Shown: one piece after another, positions 52,304-63,097 of the stretch
Position numbering within the stretch: position 1 is the first letter of the stretch
Layout of the letters: each line of letters starts with the position of its first letter
DNA from: Tibeticola sediminis
Lineage (GTDB): Bacteria; Pseudomonadota; Gammaproteobacteria; Burkholderiales; Burkholderiaceae_C
Direction of reading: 5' to 3'
Length of the DNA: 64,000 nucleotides
Assembly: GCF_003843835.1 (NCBI RefSeq)
Contig: NZ_RKQL01000008.1
Coordinates: 1-64,000 of the forward strand
The notes under the pieces: model-generated
Told to the model about the DNA's origin: nothing
Database searches by the model: none
Seen by the model: the letters and a program-made list of their open reading frames with translations, nothing else
Position numbers and translations under genes: made by a program

Positions 52304-52319
52304 CGGGGTTTTCCCCGCG
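52304..52319. promoter_or_regulatory. Short hairpin just upstream of the uvrA start
   Basis: GCGGGGTTTTCCCCGC is a six-pair stem with a TTTT loop, ending 10 bases before the TTG start of uvrA, where a ribosome site would lie. It may lower or regulate translation. The rest of the 52132-52329 divergent region shows no LexA box (CTGT-N8-ACAG) or clear promoter. Confidence 0.4.
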
Positions 52320-52329
52320 AGAGCCCGCC

Positions 52330-55248
<2,919 letters not shown>

Positions 55249-55252
55249 TTCA

Positions 55253-55318
55253 TTTTTTGATAGCAACAAATCCCCGATTGGCGCTGGGGGTTTCTGGCTA
55301 TTTTCATAAAAATTGCCT
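55253..55318. repeat. Short dispersed repeat (TGCTAT family), copy 2 (inverted)
   Basis: The reverse complement (ATTTTTATGAAAATAGCC, AGAAACCCCCAGCGCCAATC, TTTGTTGCTATCAAAAAATG) aligns with the copy at 8293-8362. It fills the uvrA/CYTH-CHAD gap and begins five bases after the uvrA stop. Confidence 0.65.
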
Positions 55319-55373
55319 TTGCGATCGGGCTTTGACATGCTCCGTGACCCGACTACCGCCTGCGCACGCCCCG

Positions 55374-56975
55374 ATGGCCACCGAAACCGAACTCAAACTC
55401 CAGCCCGCCCGCACGCGCGACCTGCCGCGGCTGCTGGCGCACCCGCGGCTCGCGGGCGTCGCGCCCGAGCGACTGCGGCTCGACGCCTGCTACTTCGACA
55501 CACCCGAGCTCGACTTGCTGCGCGCACGCATGGCGGTGCGCGAGCGCCGCGAGGGCGCGCGCCGGGTCTGGACGGTGAAGACGGCGGGCGAGGCGCTCGG
55601 CGGGCTGTCGCGGCGCGGCGAGTGGGAGGGAGCGGCGCGCCGCGGCGGCTATGACTTCGCAGCGCTGCTCGGCGACGACGCGCCGGAACTCTCGGCCTGG
55701 TTGCGGGCACGGCAGGCGGCGCTGCAGCCGGTGTTTCGCACCCGTTTTACCCGGCTGCGCTGGACGGTCGAGGCGCTGGGCGCGCGCATCGAAGTCGCGC
55801 TCGACCGTGGGCAAATTCTGTGCGTCACGCCCGAGGGCACGCGGCGTGAGCCGCTGCTCGAGCTCGAACTCGAACGCCTCGCGGGCCCGGAAGACGCCTT
55901 GTTCGCGCTGGCGCTCGAGCTCAACGAGGCCATGCCGCTGTGGCCGCTCTCGGCCAGCAAGGCCGAGCGGGGCTATGCGCTGTTCCTGCAGACGCGCGAC
56001 GCAGCCGTGGCGGCGGCGCCGCGTCCGACCCAGCCGATCTCCTCCGAGGTCGACCGTCGTATGGCCCCGCGAACAGCCCCGAAGAGCGACCCGAACCGTC
56101 CCGCCCGCGACGCCTTCGTGCCGCTGGCGCAGGCCGCGCTCGATACGCTCGTCCCGCCGCTGCGCACGGCGGCGCTCACGCCCGAACGCGGCGACGCGGC
56201 CGCCGTCGAAGCCGTGCACCAGAGCCGCGTGGCGCTGCGCCGCTTGCGCGCGCTGCTGGCGGCGTTCGCGCCGGCGCTGCCCGGGGACTGGGCGGCCCGA
56301 GAGCGCAGCCACTGGCGGGCGCTCGCGCAGGCACTCGGGCGCGTGCGCGATCTCGACGTGCTGCGCAGCGAGATTGGGCCGCAGCTCATGCAGGCCGTGC
56401 CCGGGTCGTCTGCGAGCCGCTGGAGCGCTGCCCTCGCGCACGAACAGGCGCGCGCCTGGCGCCGCTTGCAGGCCGAGTTGCAACAGCCCGCCACGACGGC
56501 GCAGGTGCTGCAGTTCGCGCGCGCGCTGCACGGCCTGTCGGCAGCGGGCAACGGCTCGGCCGCACACGGCCGCGGGCCCACGCTGCGCGCACTGGCACGC
56601 CAGCGCCTGCGCCACCGGCAACGCCGGCTGCGCCGTGCGCTCGCAGCGGTTCTGGATACCCGAGCCCGCGAGGCCGAGCGCGTGCATGCCTTGCGCATCG
56701 AGGTCAAAAAACTGCGCTACGCGACCGAAGCGCTGATCGATGCGCTACCGCCCAAGGCCGCACGCGCGGCGCAACGAAGGCTCGAGGTCTTGATCTCGGC
56801 GCAATCGGTGCTGGGACGCTGGCACGACTGGCAGCTCGCCGCCGCGTGGCAGGGCGAGGTCGCCCGCCGACCCACGGGCGCCGATTCGGCCCTGCGCGCC
56901 GCGCTGCAGGCCGAGCTCACCCGTCAACGTCGGCGCGTGCGGCGGGCCTGTACGGCGCTCGAAGCGGTGACCTGA
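55374..56975 (+). CDS. CYTH-CHAD domain protein
   Basis: Predicted 533-residue protein. Residues 1-205 form a CYTH triphosphate-tunnel domain (ATETELKLQ, the ExExK signature, later LELELERL and SKAERGYAL). Residues 240-530 form a CHAD helical domain with paired histidines (AVHQSRVALRRLRALLAAF, VHALRIEVKKLRYATEAL). CYTH-CHAD proteins are inorganic triphosphatases or polyphosphate-associated; the exact activity is untested. The ATG at 55374 precedes the ExExK motif directly. Confidence 0.9.
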   Translation: MATETELKLQPARTRDLPRLLAHPRLAGVAPERLRLDACYFDTPELDLLRARMAVRERREGARRVWTVKTAGEALGGLSRRGEWEGAARRGGYDFAALLGDDAPELSAWLRARQAALQPVFRTRFTRLRWTVEALGARIEVALDRGQILCVTPEGTRREPLLELELERLAGPEDALFALALELNEAMPLWPLSASKAERGYALFLQTRDAAVAAAPRPTQPISSEVDRRMAPRTAPKSDPNRPARDAFVPLAQAALDTLVPPLRTAALTPERGDAAAVEAVHQSRVALRRLRALLAAFAPALPGDWAARERSHWRALAQALGRVRDLDVLRSEIGPQLMQAVPGSSASRWSAALAHEQARAWRRLQAELQQPATTAQVLQFARALHGLSAAGNGSAAHGRGPTLRALARQRLRHRQRRLRRALAAVLDTRAREAERVHALRIEVKKLRYATEALIDALPPKAARAAQRRLEVLISAQSVLGRWHDWQLAAAWQGEVARRPTGADSALRAALQAELTRQRRRVRRACTALEAVT

Positions 56976-57024
56976 CCCGCCTCGGCTCGCGCGCCGAGCG
57001 GCGCGAAGCTGGGTGGCACGTCCG

Positions 57025-57101
57025 AAAGCTGATTTTTCGAACATTTCGCGGTAACGCCGGCGTGAAATGGCCGTTTTCTGCTATTGTTTTTGATGTTTTC
57101 A
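57025..57101. repeat. Short dispersed repeat (TGCTAT family), copy 3
   Basis: AGCTGATTTTTCGAACATTT, then GCGTGAAATGGCCG and TTCTGCTATTGTTTTTGATG, match copies at 8293 and 61446. It lies between convergent genes and runs into the stop codon of the GST gene at 57099. Confidence 0.65.
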
Positions 57102-57716
57102 GACCGCTGCGCTCGGCCGCGCGGCGACGCGGTCGCGCCAGTCCTGCAAGGCCGCAAAGCCTTCGGCCTCGGGCTTGAACTTCATCAGGCGGCCAAATTC
57201 GAGGGCGCAAAACGCGGTGATGTCCGCCACCGTGAAACGCTCGCCTGCGAACCAAGGCTGCTGCTGCAAGCGATGGTCGAACCAGGCGGCGGCTTCCAGC
57301 ACCTTGGCGCGTTGCGCTTGGCCAAACTCGGGAAACTGCGGCTGCTCGAGCGGCGCGAGGCCCGGGTGGGTGTGGCGCACCACGTTCGCGATCGCGCCCA
57401 TCAGGTAAAACTCGGCCTGCCGGTCGACCATCTCGATGAACGCACGCTCCTCGGCGTCACGGCCCATCAGGATGGGCTCGGGGTAGCGGCCTTCGAGCCA
57501 GGTGCAGATCGCGCGCGACTCGGTGAGCACGCGGCCGTCGTCGAGTTCCAGCGCCGGCACCTTCGCCAGCGGGCTCACGCGGCGGTAGGGCTCGCGCTTG
57601 TGCTCGAGCGCATTGAGGTCGATTTCGACCAGGGGAATGTCCTGCACGCCCTTTTCGGCAAGGAACATGCGCACGCGGCGCGGATTGGGGGCGCGGGATG
57701 CGGTGTAGAGCTTCAT
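57099..57716 (-). CDS. Glutathione S-transferase
   Basis: Predicted 205-residue two-domain GST. The thioredoxin-like N-domain has KLYTASRAPNPRRVRMFLAEKG, the cis-proline glutathione site AKVPALELDDG and TESRAICTWLE. The helical C-domain includes FTVADITAFCALEF. Substrate unknown. It lies 40 bases downstream of a second GST gene, suggesting a pair arising by duplication or a shared detoxification role. Confidence 0.9.
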   Translation of the reverse strand: MKLYTASRAPNPRRVRMFLAEKGVQDIPLVEIDLNALEHKREPYRRVSPLAKVPALELDDGRVLTESRAICTWLEGRYPEPILMGRDAEERAFIEMVDRQAEFYLMGAIANVVRHTHPGLAPLEQPQFPEFGQAQRAKVLEAAAWFDHRLQQQPWFAGERFTVADITAFCALEFGRLMKFKPEAEGFAALQDWRDRVAARPSAAV

Positions 57717-57756
57717 GGCAACTCCTTGGAACGGCGAATCTGGGCCACTTGGGCGG

Positions 57757-58485
57757 TCATGCGCGCGCTCCTGCGTCGGCCGGCGGCGGCGCGGGGCGGC
57801 CCATTTCGACGAGCGTGCGCGCCTCTTCGGCAAAACGCCGAGCGGCCTCGTCGCCGTCGCGTGTGAGGTCGATTTTCGAAGGCGGCCGCTCGATGCCGCG
57901 CTGCACCGCGGGCCGCGCGCGGATGGCGTCGCGCCAGCGTTTGAGGTGCACGAAGGGCTCGATCTCCACCCCCGACCAGCGGTGCGTGCGCACCCAGGCC
58001 CAGTTGGCGATGTCGGCGATCGAATAGTCGCCCGCCAGATACTCGTGCTGCGCCAGATGCGCGTCGAGCACGCCGAACAGCCGCCGCACCTCGCCCTGGT
58101 AGCGGTCGATCGCGGGCTGGATCTTCTCGGGGAAGTAGCGGTAGAACACATTGGCCTGCCCCATCATCGGGCCGATGCCGCCCATCTGGAACATCAGCCA
58201 CTGCAGCACACGCGAACGCCCTTTACGCTCGCTGGGCATGAGGCGGCCGGTCTTTTCGGCGAGGTAGACGAGGATCGCGCCCGACTCGAAGACCGCGAAG
58301 TCATCTTCCTCGTGGTCGACGATGGCCGGAATGCGGCCGTTGGGGCAGATCGCCAGGTACTCGGGGCGCTTCTGGTCACCGCGCTGCAGGTCGAGCACCT
58401 CGAGCCGGTAAGGCAGCCCCAGCTCTTCGAGCGCAATCGAGATCTTGTGCCCGTTGGGCGTGGCAGCGGTGTAGAGCGTGATCAT
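57757..58485 (-). CDS. Glutathione S-transferase, YfcG/YghU-like
   Basis: Predicted 242-residue [28 protein letters not shown] and [12 protein letters not shown] with [15 protein letters not shown] match the nu-class disulfide-reductase GSTs YfcG/YghU, where the TPNG segment binds two glutathiones. A family-typical [15 protein letters not shown] segment follows. It is expected to reduce disulfides or peroxides. It is first of the two-GST unit. Confidence 0.88.
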   Translation of the reverse strand: MITLYTAATPNGHKISIALEELGLPYRLEVLDLQRGDQKRPEYLAICPNGRIPAIVDHEEDDFAVFESGAILVYLAEKTGRLMPSERKGRSRVLQWLMFQMGGIGPMMGQANVFYRYFPEKIQPAIDRYQGEVRRLFGVLDAHLAQHEYLAGDYSIADIANWAWVRTHRWSGVEIEPFVHLKRWRDAIRARPAVQRGIERPPSKIDLTRDGDEAARRFAEEARTLVEMGRPAPPPADAGARA

Positions 58486-58546
58486 GGCAATCCCCCAGTT
58501 GAGTCTTGCATCGTAGGGGCTTACCCGCCGGCGACGCTGTCACCTG

Positions 58547-58702
58547 AGGCAACGCTGAATCAGTTCCTGAGGTGGCGCGCGCATGGCCGCGGGTGGGGTA
58601 CGAGGCGCAAACCGCAGCCATAGCCGCAGCTATGGCGACGATTTGCTTTCGACGAGACCGCCCGCAGCCGGGATGCGCGGCGGGAATGGTTCAGCGTCGC
58701 CT
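58547..58702. repeat. Family-A inverted-terminal-repeat element, copy 4
   Basis: Ends AGGCAACGCTGAATCAGTTC and ATGGTTCAGCGTCGCCTC. The core is the cleanest in the window: GAGGCGCAAACC, GCAGCCATAGC, GCTATGGC, GACGATTTGC, giving a GCCATAGC/GCTATGGC stem inside GCAAA/TTTGC. It fills the gap between the GST and pyrF genes (58486-58816); the remaining 110 bases show nothing I can name. Confidence 0.85.
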
Positions 58703-58816
58703 CGACGCGCCACAGTATCCAAGCACACGGCCACGGTCCGCGCGAGATTTACAGGTCTTTACCCAGCTTGTCGGGCGCGCGCGACAGGGCACAGGCCCGA
58801 TCCGGCCTGGCCGCCC

Positions 58817-59641
58817 TCAGCCACGCGCCGCGTTGAGCTGCACGCGCGTGCGCTCGGCTTCGGCGCGTGCGGCAGTGGCGAAATCGGGGCCGCTGCCCGC
58901 GTAGAGGATCGCGCGCGAGGAGTTCACCACGATCGGCGCATCGGCACGCCAGCCCGCCCGGACCGTGGCATCGGCATCTCCACCCTGAGCGCCCACGCCC
59001 GGAATCAAGAGCGGCAGCGTCGGCGCGAGCGCGCGCACGCGCTCGATCTCGGCCGGTCGGGTCGCCCCCACGACGAGGCCGAGCTGCCCGTTGCGGTTCC
59101 ACGACCCTTGCGCGAGTCGCGCGATGTGCTCGAACAAGCGCGGCTGCCCCGGCACATCGGCAAGCCGCTGCGCCTGGAAATCATCGCCGCCGGGGTTGGA
59201 CGTACGGCAGAGCAGGAACGCCCCCTTGCCCTCGTAGCGCAAATAGGGCTCGACCGTGTCGAAACCCATGAAGGGCGACAGCGTCACCGCGTCCGCCCGG
59301 TACCGCTCGAAGGCCTCGCGCGCATACTGCTCGGCGGTGGAGCCGATGTCGCCGCGCTTGGCATCCAAAATCACCGGCACGCCCGGCGCAACGGCGCGGA
59401 TGTGGTGGATCACCCGCTCGAGCTGAGCCTCGGCGCCGTGCGCGGCAAAGTATGCGATTTGCGGCTTGAACGCACACACCCGGTCGGCCGTCGCATCCAC
59501 GATCGCCATGCAAAAGTCCGCCATGCGCGCGGCGTCCCCCCGCCAATGCAGCGGAAACCGCTGCGGCTCGGGGTCCAGCCCCACGCACAACATCGAATCA
59601 TGGCGCACGCTGGCGCTGCGGAGCAGGTCGAGAAAGGTCAT
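58817..59641 (-). CDS. pyrF: Orotidine 5'-phosphate decarboxylase (class 2)
   Basis: Predicted 274-residue TIM-barrel enzyme catalysing the last step of UMP synthesis. SMLCVGLDPEPQRFPLHW begins the barrel. The catalytic motif is PVILDAKRGDIGSTAEQYA (DAKRxD) and the phosphate-binding part is LIPGVGAQGGDAD. The length is that of the longer class 2 (mycobacterial/betaproteobacterial) form. Confidence 0.95.
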   Translation of the reverse strand: MTFLDLLRSASVRHDSMLCVGLDPEPQRFPLHWRGDAARMADFCMAIVDATADRVCAFKPQIAYFAAHGAEAQLERVIHHIRAVAPGVPVILDAKRGDIGSTAEQYAREAFERYRADAVTLSPFMGFDTVEPYLRYEGKGAFLLCRTSNPGGDDFQAQRLADVPGQPRLFEHIARLAQGSWNRNGQLGLVVGATRPAEIERVRALAPTLPLLIPGVGAQGGDADATVRAGWRADAPIVVNSSRAILYAGSGPDFATAARAEAERTRVQLNAARG

Positions 59642-59739
59642 GGCGAGATTCTAGGAGCCCGTCGGGCACTCCTACCTCGATGAACGAAGCGCGGACATGG
59701 CAACTGGCACGCTTCGGGGTCGCCGTGGCCATGTCCGTT

Positions 59740-59780
59740 CGGGCAACGCCGAACAAGTCCCTCGCGCACCGCGCATCACA
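59740..59780. repeat. Family-A left-end remnant
   Basis: GGGCAACGCCGAACAAGTCC, then CTCGCGCACCGCGCATC, matches only the left end of copy 2. The gap 59642-59844 holds nothing else recognisable. Confidence 0.6.
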
Positions 59781-59844
59781 GCCACGAAGCGCCCAAGCCC
59801 CTTGCCTCGAAGCAGCCGAAACGCCGCAGGAGCTTCGGCGGCAC

Positions 59845-60612
59845 TCACGCCTGCATCGCCTCGCAGAGAAAGCGCTCGACGACCGTTGCGAGCGCGATCG
59901 GGGTTTCGTCCATGGGGTAGTGGCCGGCGTTGGCCATGACTTCGAGCCGAGCGCTCGGGTAGTGTTGCAACCAAGTGGAGCGACAGGTGTCGGGGCCGAG
60001 GGCGGGGTCGTGCTCGCCCGCGACGACCAGAACCGGCAGCGTGCGGCCCTGGATGCGCTCGACGAACCGAGTGTTGGCCCAAGCGTCGAGGTACGCAGCA
60101 AAAGCCTCGACATCGCTGTGCGCCAGCGACGAACGCACCATGTCGTCGAGCCAAACATGCGTGAGGCGCTCACCCGTCGTTCGGTCGATGATGCCGCGGC
60201 GCACGGCGGGCTCGGCCGCGGCGCGCTGGAAATACGCCCAGCCATCGGCATCGAAGGGAACGCCGCTGGCCGGCACCGGCGTGATGCCCACGAGCGCCTG
60301 CACCGATTCGGGATGCTCGGCCAGCACGTACTGGATCGCACTGCCGCCCATCGAATGACCCATGAGGGCATAGCGCTCCCAACCGAGATGCGCGGCCAGC
60401 GTGCGCACGTCGCGCGCGATCTGCTCGATGGTGTAGGGGCCGCCGCTGCCGCGGCGTGCGCCATAGCCGCGCACGTCCATGAACGCGTAGGAAAAGCGGC
60501 TCGTATCCAAGTGGTGCAGAAACGGCCCCCAGCCGCGTGCATGGCCGAACCACCCATGCACCGCAATGACTTTGCGCGGCCCCGATCCGATGATTTGCGC
60601 GGTTTGTGGCAT
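59845..60612 (-). CDS. Alpha/beta hydrolase
   Basis: Predicted 255-residue soluble serine hydrolase. The oxyanion segment is VIAVHGWFGHARGW, the nucleophile elbow is ALMGHSMGGSA, the acid is in VVAGEHDPALG and the histidine is in NAGHYPMDE. No signal peptide. Its closest general resemblance is to esterase/haloperoxidase-type hydrolases; substrate unknown. Confidence 0.85.
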   Translation of the reverse strand: MPQTAQIIGSGPRKVIAVHGWFGHARGWGPFLHHLDTSRFSYAFMDVRGYGARRGSGGPYTIEQIARDVRTLAAHLGWERYALMGHSMGGSAIQYVLAEHPESVQALVGITPVPASGVPFDADGWAYFQRAAAEPAVRRGIIDRTTGERLTHVWLDDMVRSSLAHSDVEAFAAYLDAWANTRFVERIQGRTLPVLVVAGEHDPALGPDTCRSTWLQHYPSARLEVMANAGHYPMDETPIALATVVERFLCEAMQA

Positions 60613-60670
60613 GACGAACTCCTATGGGCAAAGAGAATGCGGCTGGACGCTAGAGTGCGGACGGCGCGGC

Positions 60671-60706
60671 GCGCCGACGAGCGCCGACGAGCGCCGACGA
60701 GCGCCG
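60671..60706. repeat. 10-bp tandem repeat (GCGCCGACGA, about 3.6 copies)
   Basis: Three exact copies of GCGCCGACGA are followed by GCGCCG, ending two bases before the uracil-DNA glycosylase stop codon. Such a short tandem array may vary in copy number. Confidence 0.8.
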
Positions 60707-60708
60707 CA

Positions 60709-61629
60709 TCATAGGCCTGCACCATCGACGATGGAACGCGCCAGGCACAGGTCTTCCCAGGCCCGCGCCTTTTCGGCCGGACTGCGCAAGAGATAGGCGG
60801 GATGAAACGTGACCACGACTGGAATGTTCCCGTAGCGATACACCTGGCCGCGCAGGCGCCCCAGTGGCTCGGTTCGGCCCAGCACGGCCTGGGCGGCAAT
60901 GCGACCCACGGCCAGGATGAGCTGAGGCTGCAGCCATTCGATCTGCCGCGCCAGAAACGGTGCGCATTGCGCCATTTCGGCTTCCGAAGGGTTGCGGTTG
61001 CGGGGCGGCCGGCACTTGACGGCGTTGGCAATGTAGACCGCCTGCGCCGGCGCAAAGAGCGGAACCGCGCTCGATTCGGCCGCTGCGCGCTCGCCCTCGG
61101 CCGATGCTGCGCGGTCGAGGCCGATGCTGCGCAGCATCGCGTCGAGCAAGCGGCCGCTCGGGCCCACGAAAGGCTCGCCCTGCGCGTCTTCCTGCTCCCC
61201 CGGCGCCTCGCCCACGACGAGCCAGCGCGCACGCACGTCACCCACCCCGAACACCGCGTGGCGCCGCTGCGCCCCGAGCGGACAGGCGCGGCAAGACTCG
61301 ACCGCGGCCCGCAAGGCGTCCCAGTCCTGCGCGGCGGCGGCCACCGAGGCGACCGCAGTGGCGCTCGCGGCAGGGGTGCTCGCGGTCGGCACCGGCGGCG
61401 TGGCCGGGGTCGGGGTCTGCGCCTGCGGCTGCCCCGAGACCTCGGGGTTTTTTGAAAGATTTTCCGCCTTTGCCCGCGTCAAATGGGCGCTGTCTGCTAT
61501 TGTTTCAGGAGCGACGACCGCTGCCGACGCCGCGGGGGGCGCTGCTTCGGCCGCTCGATCCTCGGGCAGCCACACGCGCACGCCCATCTCGGCGAGCATC
61601 GCGCGTTGGCGCGGCGTCAGCGGCGGCAT
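60709..61629 (-). CDS. Uracil-DNA glycosylase, family 4 (Fe-S)
   Basis: Predicted 306-residue repair enzyme. The C-terminal catalytic part (about 110-306) has the 4Fe-4S cysteines in ESCRACPLGAQRR and NAVKCRPPRNRNP/AQCAPF, the active-site GEAPGEQEDAQGEPFVG and the late VTFHPAYLLRSP. A short N-terminal motif (PPLTPRQRAMLAEMGVRVW) is separated from it by a Pro/Ala-rich linker; residues 40-62 of this linker are encoded by a dispersed repeat (61446-61510). The start overlaps rimI by 13 bases. Confidence 0.88.
   Translation of the reverse strand: MPPLTPRQRAMLAEMGVRVWLPEDRAAEAAPPAASAAVVAPETIADSAHLTRAKAENLSKNPEVSGQPQAQTPTPATPPVPTASTPAASATAVASVAAAAQDWDALRAAVESCRACPLGAQRRHAVFGVGDVRARWLVVGEAPGEQEDAQGEPFVGPSGRLLDAMLRSIGLDRAASAEGERAAAESSAVPLFAPAQAVYIANAVKCRPPRNRNPSEAEMAQCAPFLARQIEWLQPQLILAVGRIAAQAVLGRTEPLGRLRGQVYRYGNIPVVVTFHPAYLLRSPAEKARAWEDLCLARSIVDGAGL
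61446..61510. repeat. Short dispersed repeat (TGCTAT family), copy 4, inside a coding region
   Basis: GAAAGATTTTCCGCCTTTG, then GCGTCAAATGGGCGCTGTC and TGCTATTGTTTCAGG, align with copies at 8293 and 57025. The repeat lies wholly within the linker of the glycosylase gene and is read in frame on the minus strand. Confidence 0.6.
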
Positions 61630-62213
61630 CCCGGGGGCTCCTCGAGCGAACAGCACATCACCACCGCGTCTTCCCGCACGCCGCGTGCCGCGGGGTAGTA
61701 AGCCCGGCGCAGGCCCACCCGTCGGTAGCCGTGGCGCTCGTAGAGCCGCAACGCGGGCTCGTTGCTGACGCGGACTTCCAGCCACGCCGTCTGCGCGCCG
61801 ACGCTGCGTGCCCAGGTATCCATGGCTTCGAGCAGCAACCGTCCCCAGCCCTGGCCCTGGTGCGCCGGTGCAACCGTCAAGTTCAGAAGATGGACTTCAT
61901 CCACCCCTTTCATCGCCACGTAGTAGCCCATCAGCGTCTCGCCGCCGACCAGCAGCCGCGCGTGATATCCGGCTGCGAGTGTGTCCTCAAAGTGACGTCG
62001 GCTCCAGGGGTGGCTATAGGCCGATTGCTCGACCGCCACGACCCGCTCGATCCACTCGGGTGTCATCGGCAGCAGTTCCGCCGGCGGTCCCAACGCCGCT
62101 TCGGCCGGCGCGCGACACCCGTCCTCGGCACCCACGAGCGAGTCCCCGTTCCGGGCGAGTCCTGAGGCAGCGGCACCTGCGCCGGCTTGCGGGCGACCGT
62201 GCGCGGTGCTCAT
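61617..62213 (-). CDS. rimI: Ribosomal protein S18 alanine N-acetyltransferase RimI
   Basis: Predicted 198-residue GNAT acetyltransferase. The GNAT core is VHLLNLTVAPAHQGQGWGRLLLEAM (acetyl-CoA pyrophosphate loop QGQGWG) with WLEVRVSNEPALRLYERHGY and a C-terminal MCCSLE. An N-terminal extension of about 50 polar residues precedes the domain. It overlaps tsaB by four bases (62210-62213), the widespread tsaB-rimI pairing. Confidence 0.9.
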   Translation of the reverse strand: MSTAHGRPQAGAGAAASGLARNGDSLVGAEDGCRAPAEAALGPPAELLPMTPEWIERVVAVEQSAYSHPWSRRHFEDTLAAGYHARLLVGGETLMGYYVAMKGVDEVHLLNLTVAPAHQGQGWGRLLLEAMDTWARSVGAQTAWLEVRVSNEPALRLYERHGYRRVGLRRAYYPAARGVREDAVVMCCSLEEPPGCRR

Positions 62214-62998
62214 CTGCGACCCCCTGCGGCCTGACGCTCGACCGTGGTCTGAGCCACCTTGTCGCGCACGTAATGCGGCTCGGCCGCCTCGGCCGCCACC
62301 GCAAGGCCGGCCCGGCAAAGCTCCGGCGCGAGCCGCACCATCGCCGCAGCGCCCGGGATTGCGGACCGCCGCGCCCCCTCGGGCCACAGCGACAAAAACG
62401 CCTCGGCACCGGCAACCCCTACGGCGTTGCCCACGATCCAGTCGGGCCGCCGCCCCGAACCTTCGATCGCGGCCGCCAGCGCTGGCCCCGTCAGCGCCGG
62501 CCAGGTCTGGACCGTCTGCCAGCGCGCGCCGTCCCAACGGTAGTGCCCCGCATAAAACTCGCCCATACGGGCGTCGAGCACCGAGAGCACCTCGAGCGGC
62601 GATTCCGGTGCCGCCATCTGGATGCGCGCGGTCTCCGCCAGCGCGAGCAGACTGTCCACCGGCAGCAAAGGGCGCTGCGCGCCAAAGCCCAAGCCCTGCG
62701 CGACGGCGCACGCCGTGCGCAAACCCGTGAATGCGCCCGGCCCGGCGCCAAACGCGATCGCGTCCAAATCTGCCAGCCGCAAGCCCGCGCGCTCGAGCCC
62801 CTCGAACACCAGGGCAATCACGCGCGACGAAGCCCGGGCGCCACCCGGTTCGACCGCCTCCCAAAGCCGAGGCACCCCTCCTTCGGGCGCGTCGACGCCC
62901 ACGGCCACGCTCAACTGCTCGGTCGTGGTGTCGAGCGCCAGCCATTTCTGCGGGGCGTGCTGCGCTGCCGGCATCGGGAAGGGGCGATCCAAGGGCAT
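62210..62998 (-). CDS. tsaB: tRNA threonylcarbamoyladenosine biosynthesis protein TsaB
   Basis: Predicted 262-residue ASKHA-fold protein, partner of TsaD in t6A37 synthesis. KWLALDTTTEQLSVAV begins the fold, followed by SSRVIALVFEGLERAGL and the conserved AIAFGAGPGAFTGLRTACAVAQGL. I use the ATG at 62998; a second ATG at 62974 is also possible. The upstream region is a family-A remnant. Confidence 0.9.
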   Translation of the reverse strand: MPLDRPFPMPAAQHAPQKWLALDTTTEQLSVAVGVDAPEGGVPRLWEAVEPGGARASSRVIALVFEGLERAGLRLADLDAIAFGAGPGAFTGLRTACAVAQGLGFGAQRPLLPVDSLLALAETARIQMAAPESPLEVLSVLDARMGEFYAGHYRWDGARWQTVQTWPALTGPALAAAIEGSGRRPDWIVGNAVGVAGAEAFLSLWPEGARRSAIPGAAAMVRLAPELCRAGLAVAAEAAEPHYVRDKVAQTTVERQAAGGRR

Positions 62999-63006
62999 TG
63001 GGCGAT

Positions 63007-63086
63007 TATGGCGAGGAATTCGCGCGACAAAGACCGCCCGCAGTCGGGATGGGCAGCGCGCGGGGGACGGGTTCAGCGTTGCCCTA
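63007..63086. repeat. Family-A right-half element
   Basis: ATGGCGAGGAATTCG, GACCGCCCGCAGTCGGGATG and GGTTCAGCGTTGCCCTA match the right half of family A from the core onward. It occupies most of the divergent tsaB/dacB intergenic region. Confidence 0.75.
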
Positions 63087-63097
63087 AACTGAACCCC

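Noticed and set aside
52132-52329. LexA (SOS) box upstream of uvrA
   Set aside because: I looked for CTGT-N8-ACAG-type dyads and found none in the divergent region.
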